DNA of 64,000 nt, from positions 3,488,501 to 3,552,500 of the forward strand of contig NC_081820.1 of assembly GCF_030704535.1 (NCBI RefSeq). Reading direction: 5' to 3'. Within the stretch, counting starts at the first letter, position 1, and each line of letters opens with the position of its first letter. The translations under genes were made by a program, and so were the position numbers. Below the pieces are notes generated by a model. The model was not told the DNA's origin. It searched no databases and saw only the letters and a program-made list of their open reading frames with translations. The stretch comes from Vitis vinifera. Lineage: Eukaryota; Streptophyta; Magnoliopsida; Vitales; Vitaceae. Positions 10,087 to 22,491 of this stretch are shown here, in pieces.

Positions 10087-13000
10087 ATGACAACTGAAGG
10101 GAATTTTGTGCAACCTGCTATTTCTCGATTTGATGGTCATTACGATCATTGGAGCATGTTGATGGAAATTTTTTTAAGATCTAAGGAGTACTGGAGTCTT
10201 ATGGAGATTGATTATGTTGGCCAGAAAGCGGAGCAGTATTGACAGAGGCGCAACAGAAGAAGCTTGATGAGATGAAGCTGAAAGACTTGAAGGTGAAAAA
10301 TTATTTGTTTCAAGCTATCGATCGAACGATTCTAGAAACCATCCTACAGAAGAACACATCCAAACCGATATGGGATTCCATGAAGAAGAAGTATGAGGGC
10401 AATGAAAGGGTGAAACGATCCATTCTTCAAGCTCTTCGCAAAGAGTTTGAAACTCTTGAGATGAAATCTGGTGAAGGTGTCTCTGACTATTTCTCAAGAG
10501 TGATGTTTGTAGCCAATAAGACGAGAGTTCATGGTGAACAAATGAGAGATGTTACAATAGTACAAAAAATACTTCGATCATTGAGTGACAAATTCAATTA
10601 TGTTGTTTGTTCAATTGAAGAGTCTAAGGACATTGACCTCCTATCGATTGATGAACTGCAAAGTTCCTTAATTGTTCACGAGCAGAAGTTCCATAGGCAC
10701 AAAGGAGAAGAGCAGGCACTCAAGGTAATTCATGAAGAAAATGTAGGAGGAAAAGGTCGTGGTCGCTGATCCTATCGAGGAAGAGACAGAGATAGAGGAC
10801 GCCAATCCTTCAACAAAGATACTGTAGAATGCTACAAGTGTCACAAACTTGGACACTTTCAATATGAGTGCCCAAGTTGGGACAAAGAGGCTAATTTTGC
10901 TGAGCTTAGAGAAGAAGAAGCGATGTTGTTGATGTCCTATGTTGAGATAAATGAAGCAAAAAAGGAGGATGTTTGGTTTTTAGATTCTGGTTACGGTAAT
11001 CATATGTGTGGAGATAAAACTCTCTTCTGCGACTTCAATGAATGCTTTAGGCAGATGGTGAAGTTGGGAAACAACTCAAAAATGACAGTGATGGGTAAGG
11101 GTAATGTAAGGCTGAAAGTGAATGGATTCAATCATGTAGTCACCGAGGTTTTTTATGTGCCTGAGTTGAAGAACAATTTACTGAGCACTGGGCAGCTGTA
11201 GGAGAAAGGTTTAGCGATTCTTATTCAACAGAACAAGTGTAAAATCTATCATCCTGAGAAGGGCTTGATCATTCAAGCAGAGATGTCTGCCAATAGAATG
11301 TTTATTTTGTTGGCTGCGCCACAACCAAAGAAACCAGCTTGCTTTCACACAACTACAAAAGACTTATCACATCTCTGGCATTGCCGATATGGACACTTGA
11401 GTCACAAAGGATTGAGGACTCTTCAAAACAACAAGATGGTGAATGGATTACCACAATTCGAAGCTTCAAAAACTGTATGCACTGATTGCATGGTTGGAAC
11501 GCAGCATAGAAATCCAATTCCAAAGAAGAGCACTTGGAGAGCTTCTTCGAAACTTCAGCTCATTAATGCTGAGATATGTGGCCCTATCACACCGATCTCA
11601 AACAGAAAAAAGAGGTATCTAATTGGCTTCATTGATTATTTTAGTCGAAAGGCATGGATTTACTTCTTGGTTGAAAAATCTGAAGCTTTAGTTATCTTCA
11701 AACAATATAAAAGTTGTGTTGAGAAAGAAATAGGTTCCTATATTAAGTGTTTGCATACTGATCGAGGAGGTGAGTTCACTTCACAAGACTTTAATGAATT
11801 TTGTAAAGAAAATGGCATCAAGAGGCAGTTGACAGCAGCTTACACTCCACAACAGAACAGAGTTGCAGAGAGGAAGAATCAGACCATCATGAACATGGTT
11901 CGAAGTATGCTTTCAGAGAAGAAGCTTCCAGAGACTTTTTGGCCAGAAGCTGTGAATTGGACAGTGCATATTCTAAACCGAAGTCCTACTCTAGCAGTGA
12001 AGAACATGACTCCGGAGGAAGCTTGGAGTGGAGTCAAGCCTTCAGTTGAACATTTTCGAGTGTTTGGTTGTATCTCACATGTTCATGTACTTGATATCAA
12101 GAGAACCAAGTTGGAAGATAAAAGTTTTACTTGTGTGTTGTTGGGAGTTAGTGAAGAGTCTAAAGCTTATAGGCTTTATGATCCAATAGCCAAGAAGATT
12201 GTAATCAGCAGGGATATAGTTTTTGAAGAGGACAAGTCTTGGGATTGGGATAAGAGCTATAAAGAACATGTGGTAGCTATGTTGGAATGGGGAGATAATG
12301 AAGAAATGTTGCTGCAAATAATGAAGGTGAGGCCGAGAGTGAAGATGGAAGTAGTGCAGAAGAGGTTGGGGATGTTTCTCCAAATCTGGTAGATGAAGAG
12401 AGTTCACCTAGTTCCAATGAAGGGAGAGTTAGAAGGCCACCAGTTTGGATGAGAGATTATTAAACGGGTGAGGGTTTGTCTGAAGAAGAAGATGAGACTA
12501 ATCTAGCATTGTTTGCATCTGGAGATCCCTTTTATTTTGAAGAAGCTGTGAAAAGTGCAAAGTGGAGAGCTGCTATGGATTCTGAAATAAAATCCATAGA
12601 AAAGAATGATACTTGGGTGCTAATCGACTTACCTGCAGGTGCAAAGAAGATTGGTGTCAAGTGGATTTACAAAACAAAGCTTAATGAGCATGGAGAGGTA
12701 GACAAGTACAAGGCACGCCTTGTAGCAAAAGGCTATACACAACAACATGGGGTTGATTACACAGAGGTTTTTGCGCTGGTGGCAAGGATGGATACAGTTC
12801 GAATGATTATTGCTCTTGCAGCTCAAAGGAATTGGACAATTTACCAACTAGATGTGAAATCAGCCTTTCTCCATGGAGAGCTAAGTGAAGAGGTGTTTGT
12901 TGAGCAACCAAAAGGCTATGAGCAAAAGGACAATCTGCACAAGGTGTACAAACTGAAGAAAGCCTTATACGGACTCAAACAAGCTCCACGAGCGTGGTTT

Positions 13001-14022
13001 AGTCGTATAGAAGCACACTTTGTGAATGAAGGCTTTGAGAGGTGCCATAGTGAGCATACCTTGTTCGTCAAAACAAGCAAAGGAGGTAAAATTTTAATTT
13101 TGAGTTTGTATGTCGATGACCTCATTTTTACTGGAAATGATGAATCAATGTTTTATGAGTTCAAGAGCTCTATGATGCGTGAGTTCGATATGATTGATTT
13201 GGGAAAAATGAGGTATTTTCCTGGAGTTGAAGTGTTGCAGAAGACTGATGACATTTACATCAGTCAAAAGAAATATGCCTTAGATGTGTTGAAAAGATTT
13301 GGGATGGAGGAGAGCAATTCTGTCCATAGTCTGATTGTTACAGGTTTTAAAGTCTTCAAAGACGAAAATGGAGTCAAGGTTGATGCAACATTCTTCAAGC
13401 AAATGGTAGGGAGTCTCATGTATCTAACAGCAACTCGACCTGACTTGATGTTTGTAGTGAGTTTAATTACTAGATGCATGGGGCAGCCAACTGAGCTTCA
13501 CTTACAGACTACAAAGAAGGTGTTAAGATATTTGAGAGGCACAACAAATCTTGGGATCTTCTACAAGAAGGGAGGGAATGACAAATTGGTTGCCTTTATT
13601 GATAGTGACTATGCCGGTGATTTGGAGGATAGGAAACATCGGGGTATGTATTCATGTTGAGTTCCGGAGCTGTGTCTTGGCCCTCTAGAAAGCAGTCTGT
13701 TGTTTCACTCTCCACAACTGAAGCTGAATTCATAGCTGTAGCATCCTGTGCATGTCAAGCTGTTTGGATGAGGAGAATCTTGGAGAAGCTCAGTCATACA
13801 CAAGGTAATTGTACTACTGTGTTTTGTGACAATAGTTCAACAATTAAATTATCAAAGAATCCAGTGATGCATGGACGAAGCAAACACATAGATGTTCACT
13901 TTCATTTTCTGCGTGATCTTACTAAAGGAGTAGTGGAATTAGTTCATTGTGGTACACAAGATCAGATTGTAGACGTGATGACTAAGCCTCTCAAGCTTGA
14001 CATGTTTCTGAAACTGAGATAG
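10087..14022 (+). pseudogene. copia polyprotein (gag-PR-INT-RT-RH), disrupted
   Basis: The domain order is that of Ty1/copia. Gag starts at ATG 10087, shifts frame near 10239 and continues to 10769. A TGA interrupts before an intact zinc knuckle (CYKCHKLGHFQYEC, about 10830-10871). Protease DSG is near 10983; a TAG follows at 11199-11201. Integrase (11265-12392) keeps WH..YGHL and CTDC, the second Asp (HTDRGGEF) and the Glu (NRVAERK), but the first catalytic Asp is Glu (NAEICGP). There is a frameshift near 12320 and a stop near 12465. RT (12476-13660) is complete with YVDD near 13110. A frameshift near 13650 separates RNase H (13654-14022, STTEAEF, DNSS, HIDV.FHF). At least six lesions make it inactive in cis. 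Confidence 0.9.
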
Positions 14023-14087
14023 TTGATGGGTGTTCGTGAAGTTCCAGATGTAAACTAATTGCTGTTAGCAGTTAGTTTGAGGGAGGG

Positions 14088-14345
14088 TGTCAAGATTTAA
14101 GTTTTCTGATTGTTTAGTTTTTTTTTTTTGTTTTAATAATCCCTATTAAGCAGGGTAGTTTTATAAGCAGGGTAGTTTCTAGCTTTGACTTATTCTCTAC
14201 TCTTTACCACGTTATTTGTTAGTGTAAAACGTGGGTTGTTTTTCTTATCAATTAGTTATTGTAAGGCTATTTTATTAGCCAAGGTTGTTGATCAATGGAG
14301 GTGGATTTTTCCCAGTTTTGTTCTATTCAGTTTTGATTCACAACA
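14088..14345 (+). repeat. 3' LTR of the LTP-A copia
   Basis: 258 bases from TGTCAAG to CACAACA. The first half contains a short direct repeat of GCAGGGTAGTTT near 14150-14178. Host sequence resumes at 14346 with DNA homologous to the 3' flank of LTP-D. Confidence 0.8.
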
Positions 14346-14521
14346 GTTTTTAAGTACTATTATATATGTTCATGTACTTTGTACAATGGGGTGTAATTTT
14401 TTTTCTCATGTTTGAAATTTGATTATCTCCTTGTGTTATGTGGGAGCTAGAAACCTCCAATAACTCCATGATCAATAAAACAAGAGAATGATTTCAATAT
14501 ATTGCTAGCCTATGGATATAA
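14346..14521 (+). other. LTP-A 3' flank displaced by the copia
   Basis: Homologous to the sequence downstream of LTP-D (reverse complement of about 52970-53110), including the block that in other copies carries polyadenylation signals (ATCAATAAAACAAGAG near 14470). It is separated from the LTP-A coding exons by 4.4 kb of retrotransposon. Confidence 0.65.
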
Positions 14522-15756
14522 GTATGGTTTGAAATTTCGTGAAATTTTGGTGAAATATAATAGATATTTCACTTATCGGGGAGAGTCGACACGATAATAT
14601 TCCATAAAAGTTGGGTGGTCGATTTTTCAACAAAATTTTAAAAATATCACCAAATATCGACATTTATCAGTTTTTTTTTTTCAATTATTTTGAGAAATCA
14701 ACATGGATCAATTTTGGGCAATGTGGGTAACTCCAAATTTTTTGTGTCGCGAACTCGGGCCAAAAGGCTTGGGTTGAAGGCCGGGCCAAACCCACCTTTG
14801 TTAATATATGTTAACCAACATAAATATGTTAAAGTTCATTATTAAATAATAAATTAATTAATTCTAACTGCTTTATTTTAAATTTTATTTAATTGATTAA
14901 CAAAAGTATAAAAAACCATTACTATAATTTTCTTAACAATACTTTTTTTTTATATCATTTATATGATAATTAAATATAAAAATATAAACATTAAAAAAAA
15001 TCATATATTCATAAATTATAGTTTTAATATTAAACGTATCATCATTTATTTCATTAATCCTATTTTTAAAAATTACTATCACTTTACTCTTAAATTTTTT
15101 ATATTTATGTTTTTTATTTTATTTTATTTTGAATATTTTTATTTTAAAATATTAAAAATATGAATTTATTCAAAAAATTACTAAAATATAAAAATAATAA
15201 TAATAAAGTTATAATATTTTATAAATTAAAATTAATTTGATAAGATAAATTATTAATATAATTTTTAGTAATTTAATTATTAATGTCAATAGAAAAAGTT
15301 TGTCACCACAAGTAATAAAATTTTAGAAATTAAATCTAAAATAAAATATTTTATATAAATTTTAAAAAGGCTTTATTTATTTTTTCTTTAAATTGAAATA
15401 AAACATATTTTAATAAAAGTAGTTTTTAATTTTTAAAATAAATGAATATAAATATACTAAAGGAATTTGAGATAATTTTTTCTAAAAAAAATTGATAAAT
15501 ATTATCTTTAACTATACTTATATAAATTATATTTATAAAATAAATTTAACTATAACATATTTTTTCTTACTTATTTTATCATTTAAAGTTTTTTTAATTA
15601 TTTTAATAAATTTTAAATAATTTCTGTCTCACTTATACTTTTATTAAAATATTTATTAATATTTTATCGATATTTTTGATATATTTATAAAATTCAAATA
15701 TCAATATATTTATATTTTTCAATAATTTATGTATTTCTCGATATTTTCATCCTTAC
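14522..15756. mobile_element. AT-rich ATATCG-type inverted-repeat element, 1.2 kb
   Basis: The LTP-D flank lacks this stretch: there, sequence matching both sides is separated by only about 17 bases. The ends form imperfect inverted repeats of about 20 bases (GTATGGTTTGAAATTTCGTG on the left; GTAAGGATGAAAATATCGAG for the right end read in reverse). The interior is very AT-rich, with several ATATCG words near both ends and a small GC-richer core near 14730-14800. No protein is encoded; the 66-codon frame at 14963-15163 is low complexity. Superfamily unknown. Confidence 0.55.
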
Positions 15757-16278
15757 ATAATACAATCATTGATGTGTTAAGCAATACGGGGAAAGTACAA
15801 GACATCACATTAATTGAAAACATTCGTTTGTCACACATGTGGCTCCAATGGTCCTCTTGTCACTGACATATTAAATGTAAGTTGACCATCTCATTATTAT
15901 ATTAACCCAACAACATCTACTGAACGAGTAAAATATCGAAATTTATGAAAATATCTATACTTAAAGTTTTAGGGAAATATAAAAAATATTGATAAAAATT
16001 TTAAAAATTTATATCCATAAAAAGTTTAAGAAAAAATAAAAGTAATAATTTACGTATTAAAGTTGTTTTACTATAAAAATAAATAAAAATTACATGAATA
16101 CATTTGATAAAGAAAGAGATTATTTATGTAATTATTTTTTGGTTTAAAAATGTTTATGATTTATTTATTAGTTCAAATTTATATACATTTGTTTAATTAT
16201 AAAATTATTCACTATAAAAGTAATTATGATGTTTTTATATCATGATATAATTAAATTTAATTGATGTATTAGAATTTT
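15757..16278. other. intergenic AT-rich DNA
   Basis: Up to about 15890 the sequence matches the LTP-D flank (near 52840-52930 reversed). After 15925 more ATATCG-type words appear, followed by featureless AT-rich DNA up to the next copia. Confidence 0.5.
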
Positions 16279-16283
16279 ATTTT

Positions 16284-16535
16284 TATTGTAAATAAGTGGT
16301 GAATGACCACATTGAATAAAGTATTGAAGTTCATTCGTGAACTTCCATTTGTTCATCTTAAAGATGAGTAATGGGAGTTCATATGGTGAAAGCTTATAAA
16401 AGGCTTCTCATGCCTTGTGTAAGGATCATTCCCTGAGTAAGAAAGTCATTTGATATTCTTTCACTCATTCTCTGATTCTCTGCTCTATTTTATTTTTTTT
16501 CCAATTTCGTTAGTTTTTTTTTTTGTTTTATAACA
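16284..16535 (+). repeat. 5' LTR of the nested copia
   Basis: About 252 bases, from TATTGTAAATAAGTGG to TTTTATAACA. It contains a TATAAAAGG-like box near 16397. The next bases (CATTATCAACATG) are the likely degraded primer site. Confidence 0.8.
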
Positions 16536-19500
16536 CATTATCAACATGAATTGCTCTGAATGTAATTCTCGTATCTTAAACTTGAGGTTGTTTGTATAGA
16601 ATAAATTTTAAATATTTATATTACTATTGATTTTGTTCATTTAAATTATGTTATATATTATTAGAAGTTATAAGAAAATTATTTGGTTTTGATTATAATC
16701 AAAAGTTATACTAATGTTATCAATTTATTGTAACCGATTCTAATAATATTATTTTATAATATCTCTAAAGTTCTTTGACAATGTTGAATCTTGCAAAACT
16801 CAAATTTGTGGTCATGATATTTCAGGAAAGAACTATCTATCTTGGATGCTTGATGTTGAAATATATCTTGATGCAATGAATCTTGGAGTTATGATCAAAG
16901 AAGGAAATTAAGGATCTTTGTAGGATCATGCAAAAACGCTGATTTTCCTTAACCATCATCTCCATGAAGATTCAAAAAATAAGTATCTTATAGTAATGGA
17001 TCCTTTTACTCTATGGAGTGATTTGAAGGAAAGATATGACCACTAAAAAACTGTGATTCTCCTAAAAGCTCGATATGACTAGATGCACTTAAGGTTGTAA
17101 GATTTTAAAACTGTTAATGAATATAACTCAACATTATTCAAAATCAACTCTTAATTAAGGCTATGTAGAGGAAAAATAAAAAATAAAAAAATCATAGAAC
17201 AAGACATGTTAAAAAAACTTTTACTACATTTCATGCTTCAAATGTGTTTCTATAGTAGCAATATTAAGAGCGTAGATTTACAAAATACTCCAAATTAATA
17301 TCATGCTTCTTGCTGCCAAACAATATAATGAGCTTTTGATGAGAAATCACTAGTTTTGTCCAACTAGATCTAAACCATTCCCTGAAGTGAATGCAATATC
17401 GTCCCAAACTCATGGATGTGGACGAGGACAAGGATGTGGTCGTGGTCATGGAAGGCATCCTTGACACTATGGTTCTCATGGTAGTTATTCCTCAAATTCT
17501 CATAAAAAGAAAGCCTTATTGCACCATCAGAAGTGGAGTAATACTAAGGCAAAACAAGAAAATGGGAAGTGTAGACGAAATAAACCTCCCAAGAACCATG
17601 GGAACAATTGTTATAGATGTGGTATGAAAGGACATTGGGTGCGTACCTGTTGTATGCTTAAACATTTAATCGACCTTTACCAAGCATCAATAAAAGCAAA
17701 AGGAAAAGTGATAGAGATGAACTTCATTGATCGTGACAGATTGAACTGAACCTACTATGACATTGATTTCTTTGAAGGCCCTAATGAAAAAACTAACTAT
17801 TTAATAAATGATGAAAATACTTGCATTGATTGATGTTACTTTATGTATTAATTAGTATATCATTATGTCTTACATTTACATCTTGTTATTGCATTTATTA
17901 TATCATTATTTACATTATGCCTTTTTTTTTCTCTAAATATTAGTTATATCTAAAATCTATGTGTTATTGGGTCTCACGATGAATGAGGATGATGAATGTC
18001 TTGTAGACTATGTGACCACATACAAAATTATTCTAGATAAAAGATACTTTCTCGAATTGACATTAACAAAAGCTAATGTAAGTACCATATCTAGAACTAC
18101 AAACTTGGTTGAAGGCTTTGGAAGAGCAACCTAATGCTAATAAATGGAACTAGATCTCATATAAATGATGCTTTATATTCTAGCAAATATAGAAGAAATT
18201 TTCTTAGTTTTAAAGATATTCGTAGAAATGGATATCATATTGAAACCATGAATGAAGGTAATGTAGAAAATCTTCACATCACTTCTATTATTTTTGGCCA
18301 AAAGCTTATAATGGGAAAACTCTCAGCTTTTTCCTTTGTGTTGTGATCATACAACTATAAAGATTATTGAATCATATGTTGTTGTTAACTAGAAATTCAA
18401 TGACCCAAAATTTTTTATCCTTTGGCAAAACATACTAGGTCACCTAGGGTCTTCAATAATACGTCAAATAATAGAATACTCACATTGGCATTCACTAAAA
18501 AACCAAAAGATTCTATTGCCTAATGAATACTCATGTGTTGCTTGTTCACAAGGTAAATTGATAGTTAGACCATCTTTTAATAAAGTCATATATGAGTCAT
18601 TAATCTTTTTACAAAAAATACATGGGGACATATGTGGGTTTATTTATCCACCATGTGGACTATTTCGTTATTTTATAATCTTAATAGATGCCTCTACTAG
18701 GTGGTCACGTGTTTTTTTCCTTTCTACACATAATATTGCCTTTGCTAGGCTCCTTGCACAAGTGATCAAATTACAAGCACAAGTTCTAGACTATCTAATC
18801 AAGACAATACATCTTGATAATACTGACGAATTTACTTCTCAAACATTCATTGACTACTGCATGTTAGTAGGGATAAATATTGAGCACCCTATTACTCATA
18901 CTCATACCCAAAATGGTTTAGTAGAATCCTTCATCAAACATCTCTAATTAATAGCTTGACCATTACTAATGAAAACCAAATTACTTACTTTTACATGGGG
19001 ACATGCTATTATGCATGCTGCAACTTTAGTTTGTATTTGACCTACAACTTACCCTGAATATTCCCTTTCACAACTCATACTTGGAAAACAACCAAATATC
19101 TCTTACTTATAAATCTTTGGTTGTGTAGCATAAGTACTAATTGTGCCTACACAACGTACTAAAATGGGTCCCCAATGACAACTTAGGATTTATGTAGGTT
19201 TTGATTCTCCATTTATCATAAGATATCTAAAACCCTTGACAATATATGTTTTTATAGCCCACTTTGCAGATTGTCATTTTAATGAGAGTGTTTACCCACC
19301 ATTAGGGAGAGAAAAACCAATTCTAGAAGAATGATGAGAAGTTAATTGGAATACATTTACTATGTCTCATCTTGATCCTTTTACAAATCAACATGAACTA
19401 AAGGTTCAAAGGATCATTCATTTGCAAAATCTTGTAAACCAATTACCAGATACGTTCATTGATATAAAGAAAGTGACAAAGTCACATGTCCTAGCTGCAA

Positions 19501-20491
19501 ATACTCCAACATAGATTGATGTCCTTATAGGATAGTTAACTAATGAATTTAAGATACGTTTGAAGTGTGGTAGACCTATTGGCCCAAATGATGTAACTCC
19601 TTAGAAAATGAGAACACAAGGAAAACTTGGCACTCTAGAAGAGGCCATCAAAATGACTGATTAGTCTAAAATTGATAAATCTATAGTCTTAAAAGAGGCA
19701 CAAATAAAGAAGAAAGTCCCTAAAGAGGCACATATTAAACAAGAAGCCCCTGAAGAGGTATAAATTGAACAAGCAGCCCCTAAAGAGGCATAACAACTTG
19801 AAAATTGTGAGAGCTCAATAAGTTATGTACACACATGAGAAAAATGGGATCAAAATAATATTGTTATTAACAATATTTTCACTTTCCAAGTGGCCTCTAA
19901 TATCATAAGAAATGATGAAGATCCCGAACCATGAAATGTGGAAGAATGCCAACATAGAAATGATTGACCAACATAGAAAGAAGTTACGTAGGTAGAGTTA
20001 AACTCATTAACAAAATGAGAAGTTTTTGGACCTGTAGTCTAAACGCCTAAAGATGTAAAACTTGTTGGGTACAAATGGGTATTTGTATGAAAACATAATG
20101 AGAATAATGAGATCATAAGATATAAAGTGCGATTAGTAGCACAAGGTTTCTTATAGAGACTTGATGTTCACTATGAGGAAATATACTCTCCCGTCATGGA
20201 TGTAATGACATTTTGTTTCTTAATTAGCTTGGCAGTCTCATAAGAACTGAATATGCATCTCATGGATGTTATTACAACATATTTATATGGATTTATGGAT
20301 AATGATATATACATGAAAATCCTTGAAAGATTTAAATTGCCTGAAGCAAATAATACAAAGCCTTGTAGCATGAACTCAATCAAGTTACAACGATCCTTGT
20401 ATAGATTAAAGCAATCCTAACGCATGTGGTACAATCGCCTTAGCGAATACTTGCTAAAAGAATGGTATATGAATAACCATATGTGTCCATT

Positions 20492-20560
20492 GATTACTAT
20501 CAAAAAGTGCTATTTTGCAGACCTAATTATAATGGTTTTAAGCACCTTTGAGTAGTAATC
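20492..20560. repeat. 5' terminal hairpin of the LTR-like element
   Basis: Arms 20492-20511 and 20541-20560 are reverse complements at 16 of 20 positions, with a 29-base loop. The other copy has an equivalent hairpin at 62140-62204. Confidence 0.65.
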
Positions 20561-22443
20561 ATATTCATTTAACCCAATTAATTCATTAAGGTCCTTAGTA
20601 ATTGGTTTTAACCATTTTGTGGCAAGTTTACATGTTTTTATCATATTATCAATCAATTCAAGCATGCCAAATGATGGAGGAGCTACTTGGACAAGTTATG
20701 GCAAAGCTTTTGGAAGCTCAAATTCATGAAGAACCAAGCTTTGGAGCTCCATAGCCCTTTGCCAAAGTCGTTCAAAGTATGCAAGGAGAGAAGCAAGGAG
20801 AAGAGGAAAACAGAGTGAAGAAAACAGAGGACAAGCAGCTGCAGTCTTCATGCGCACTTTTGGAGCACTTCCCGAAGTCCATTTTCTACATTCTATATAC
20901 CATTTCAAAGCTCAGGAAGTCAAGAATCCAATGCTTCAAACGGTGCGTGATTCGGAGTTGAAACGAAGAAGTTACAGCCATTGCAAGCAGATCACTCCAA
21001 AGTGTTGCGAAATCAGCCTTTTGTTGCGAGAATTTCGCAGCCTTTTTGTACAGTGCTATGGAATTCCTCCTGAAGCTACCCGATACATGCCGCAAGCTGG
21101 AACGCTGAGAACCTCAAGGTGGAAGCCAATTTTGCAGCCCTGCGAGTTTAACTTGTTGTTGCGAAAATATTTCGCAGCCCTCTTGAGTGTCTGCGAAATC
21201 TCGCAGACACCATTTTCACCTGCGAAATGTCCTTAGCGCTTCCCGATATTTTTTGCACCGACTCTTTTGGATATTTTTCTTCAGATATTTTTGTATAAAT
21301 TTCCATTTTCTCCTTGTATTCAGCCACTCATGTAATTCCTTAGCTAGGAAGTGTCCAAGGAAGGGTAAATTACCTTCCTATATAAACTCTCTTGCATCCA
21401 CTGTAAAATAGACGCTCGGAGAAGTATGTAATATAGATATATCATATATAGAATCAGAGAACAGAGCACTTGCTCTGTTTTTCATATATATTCTTGTCTT
21501 CTCTTTCATTTTCATTTTCTAGCCAACCAAACTCTGAGGATTTTTCCACAGAGGATGAGAGGCTAAGCTTTTTGTCTCTTGGAGTGAGGAAAGCTGGGTA
21601 AGTTTCCACATGCATAAATTGGAAGTTTTGTTGTTTTAGTTTTTAATGAAGAGAAAGTGTAACCCGTTAGTGATTTCTATGTTTTTAGTTAACTTAAAAC
21701 ACCTTAGGGTCACCTGGGCCAACACTTGGTAAGGCAAGTGATTTCCAACCATGGAAATGCACTAGTTTACCCCTTGCGAGCCTTTGGGAGGTGACTTGAA
21801 GGTAGGATTTTCTAGAATAGCCAACACTTGGTAAGCTTTTGGACTCCAAGGAGACATCCATTAGTTATCTCTTGCGAGCTTTTGACGGGAAGTCCAAGGT
21901 TAAAGATCATCTTGAATGGCAAGTGCTAGGTGAGAGGTATGAGCCATTGCAAGGTGCATCAGTGAGAGGGATTTAGTGTTTGAACCCATTAATGGGAAGC
22001 ATCTGTACAACACCGGTTAGAGAATTAACTATATGTTAATTCTCTAATGCGAGGAAAAGAAACAAGTGACCGGAACTCTCCTTTTTGTATGAGGAACCTG
22101 AGCCTAGTGATCTGAACTCCAAGAAACACTTTTCTTTGTAGTTAAAATCAGTTACTATTTTTGGTTAGCTTAAAACCAATCCTTTTTCATTCAAACATCT
22201 TTATGTTTTCTTTTAAAGCTAACCTTGAAATGAAAAGGCACCAATTCAGCTTTGAATTGATATCATTTGTGAAGTGAAAACCCATCCCAGTGAACGATCC
22301 TAGAGCCACTATGCTATAGTAGCTTTGTCTTTGCTACCCTAGTATATGGTGTAATAGGTTATAAATTTTGTTGATTACTCCCTCAATCAAGGAGCACCAG
22401 CTGGACACGAATCAGCTGAGACACCAATTGGGCATGAATCAAA

Positions 22444-22491
22444 TGACGCTGTTGTCGGGGATCGAACCTCGAATCAAATGGTGCCGTTGCC
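22444..22491 (+). promoter_or_regulatory. two tRNA-Asp primer-site-like motifs
   Basis: Both resemble TGGCGCCGTTGCCGGGGATC, the complement of the plant tRNA-Asp 3' end. The first continues through GGGGATCGAACC. Each is preceded by GAATCAAA. They lie inside the element boundaries defined by the target duplication. Confidence 0.6.

Larger units (their letters stand above)
9899..14345 (+). mobile_element. copia element inserted at the LTP-A last exon
   Basis: A 3' LTR of 258 bp (14088-14345, starting TGTCAAG after a GAGGGAGGG polypurine tract) and a 5' LTR of only 129 bp (9899-10027), matching the last 129 bases of the 3' LTR with 4 mismatches. The 5' LTR has lost its first half. The primer site TGGTATCAGAGCCA (10031-10044) matches initiator Met tRNA. 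Host sequence present after LTP-D, from just after the GTATCA of the last exon to about 50 bases downstream, is missing here, so insertion was accompanied or followed by a deletion of exon and U3 sequence. No clean target duplication remains. Confidence 0.85.

Noticed and set aside
14963-15163. 66-codon frame rich in Ile, Phe, Tyr and Lys
   Set aside because: Composition follows AT-rich DNA inside a repeat; no start context or homology.
20850-21236. 128-codon frame inside the 2-kb LTR-like element
   Set aside because: It lies across the TGCGAAAT words, is broken in the second copy and shows no protein motif.
22444-22491. Possible tRNA-Asp gene fragment
   Set aside because: Only the 3'-end complement is matched, twice, in the position expected of a primer binding site; no cloverleaf.
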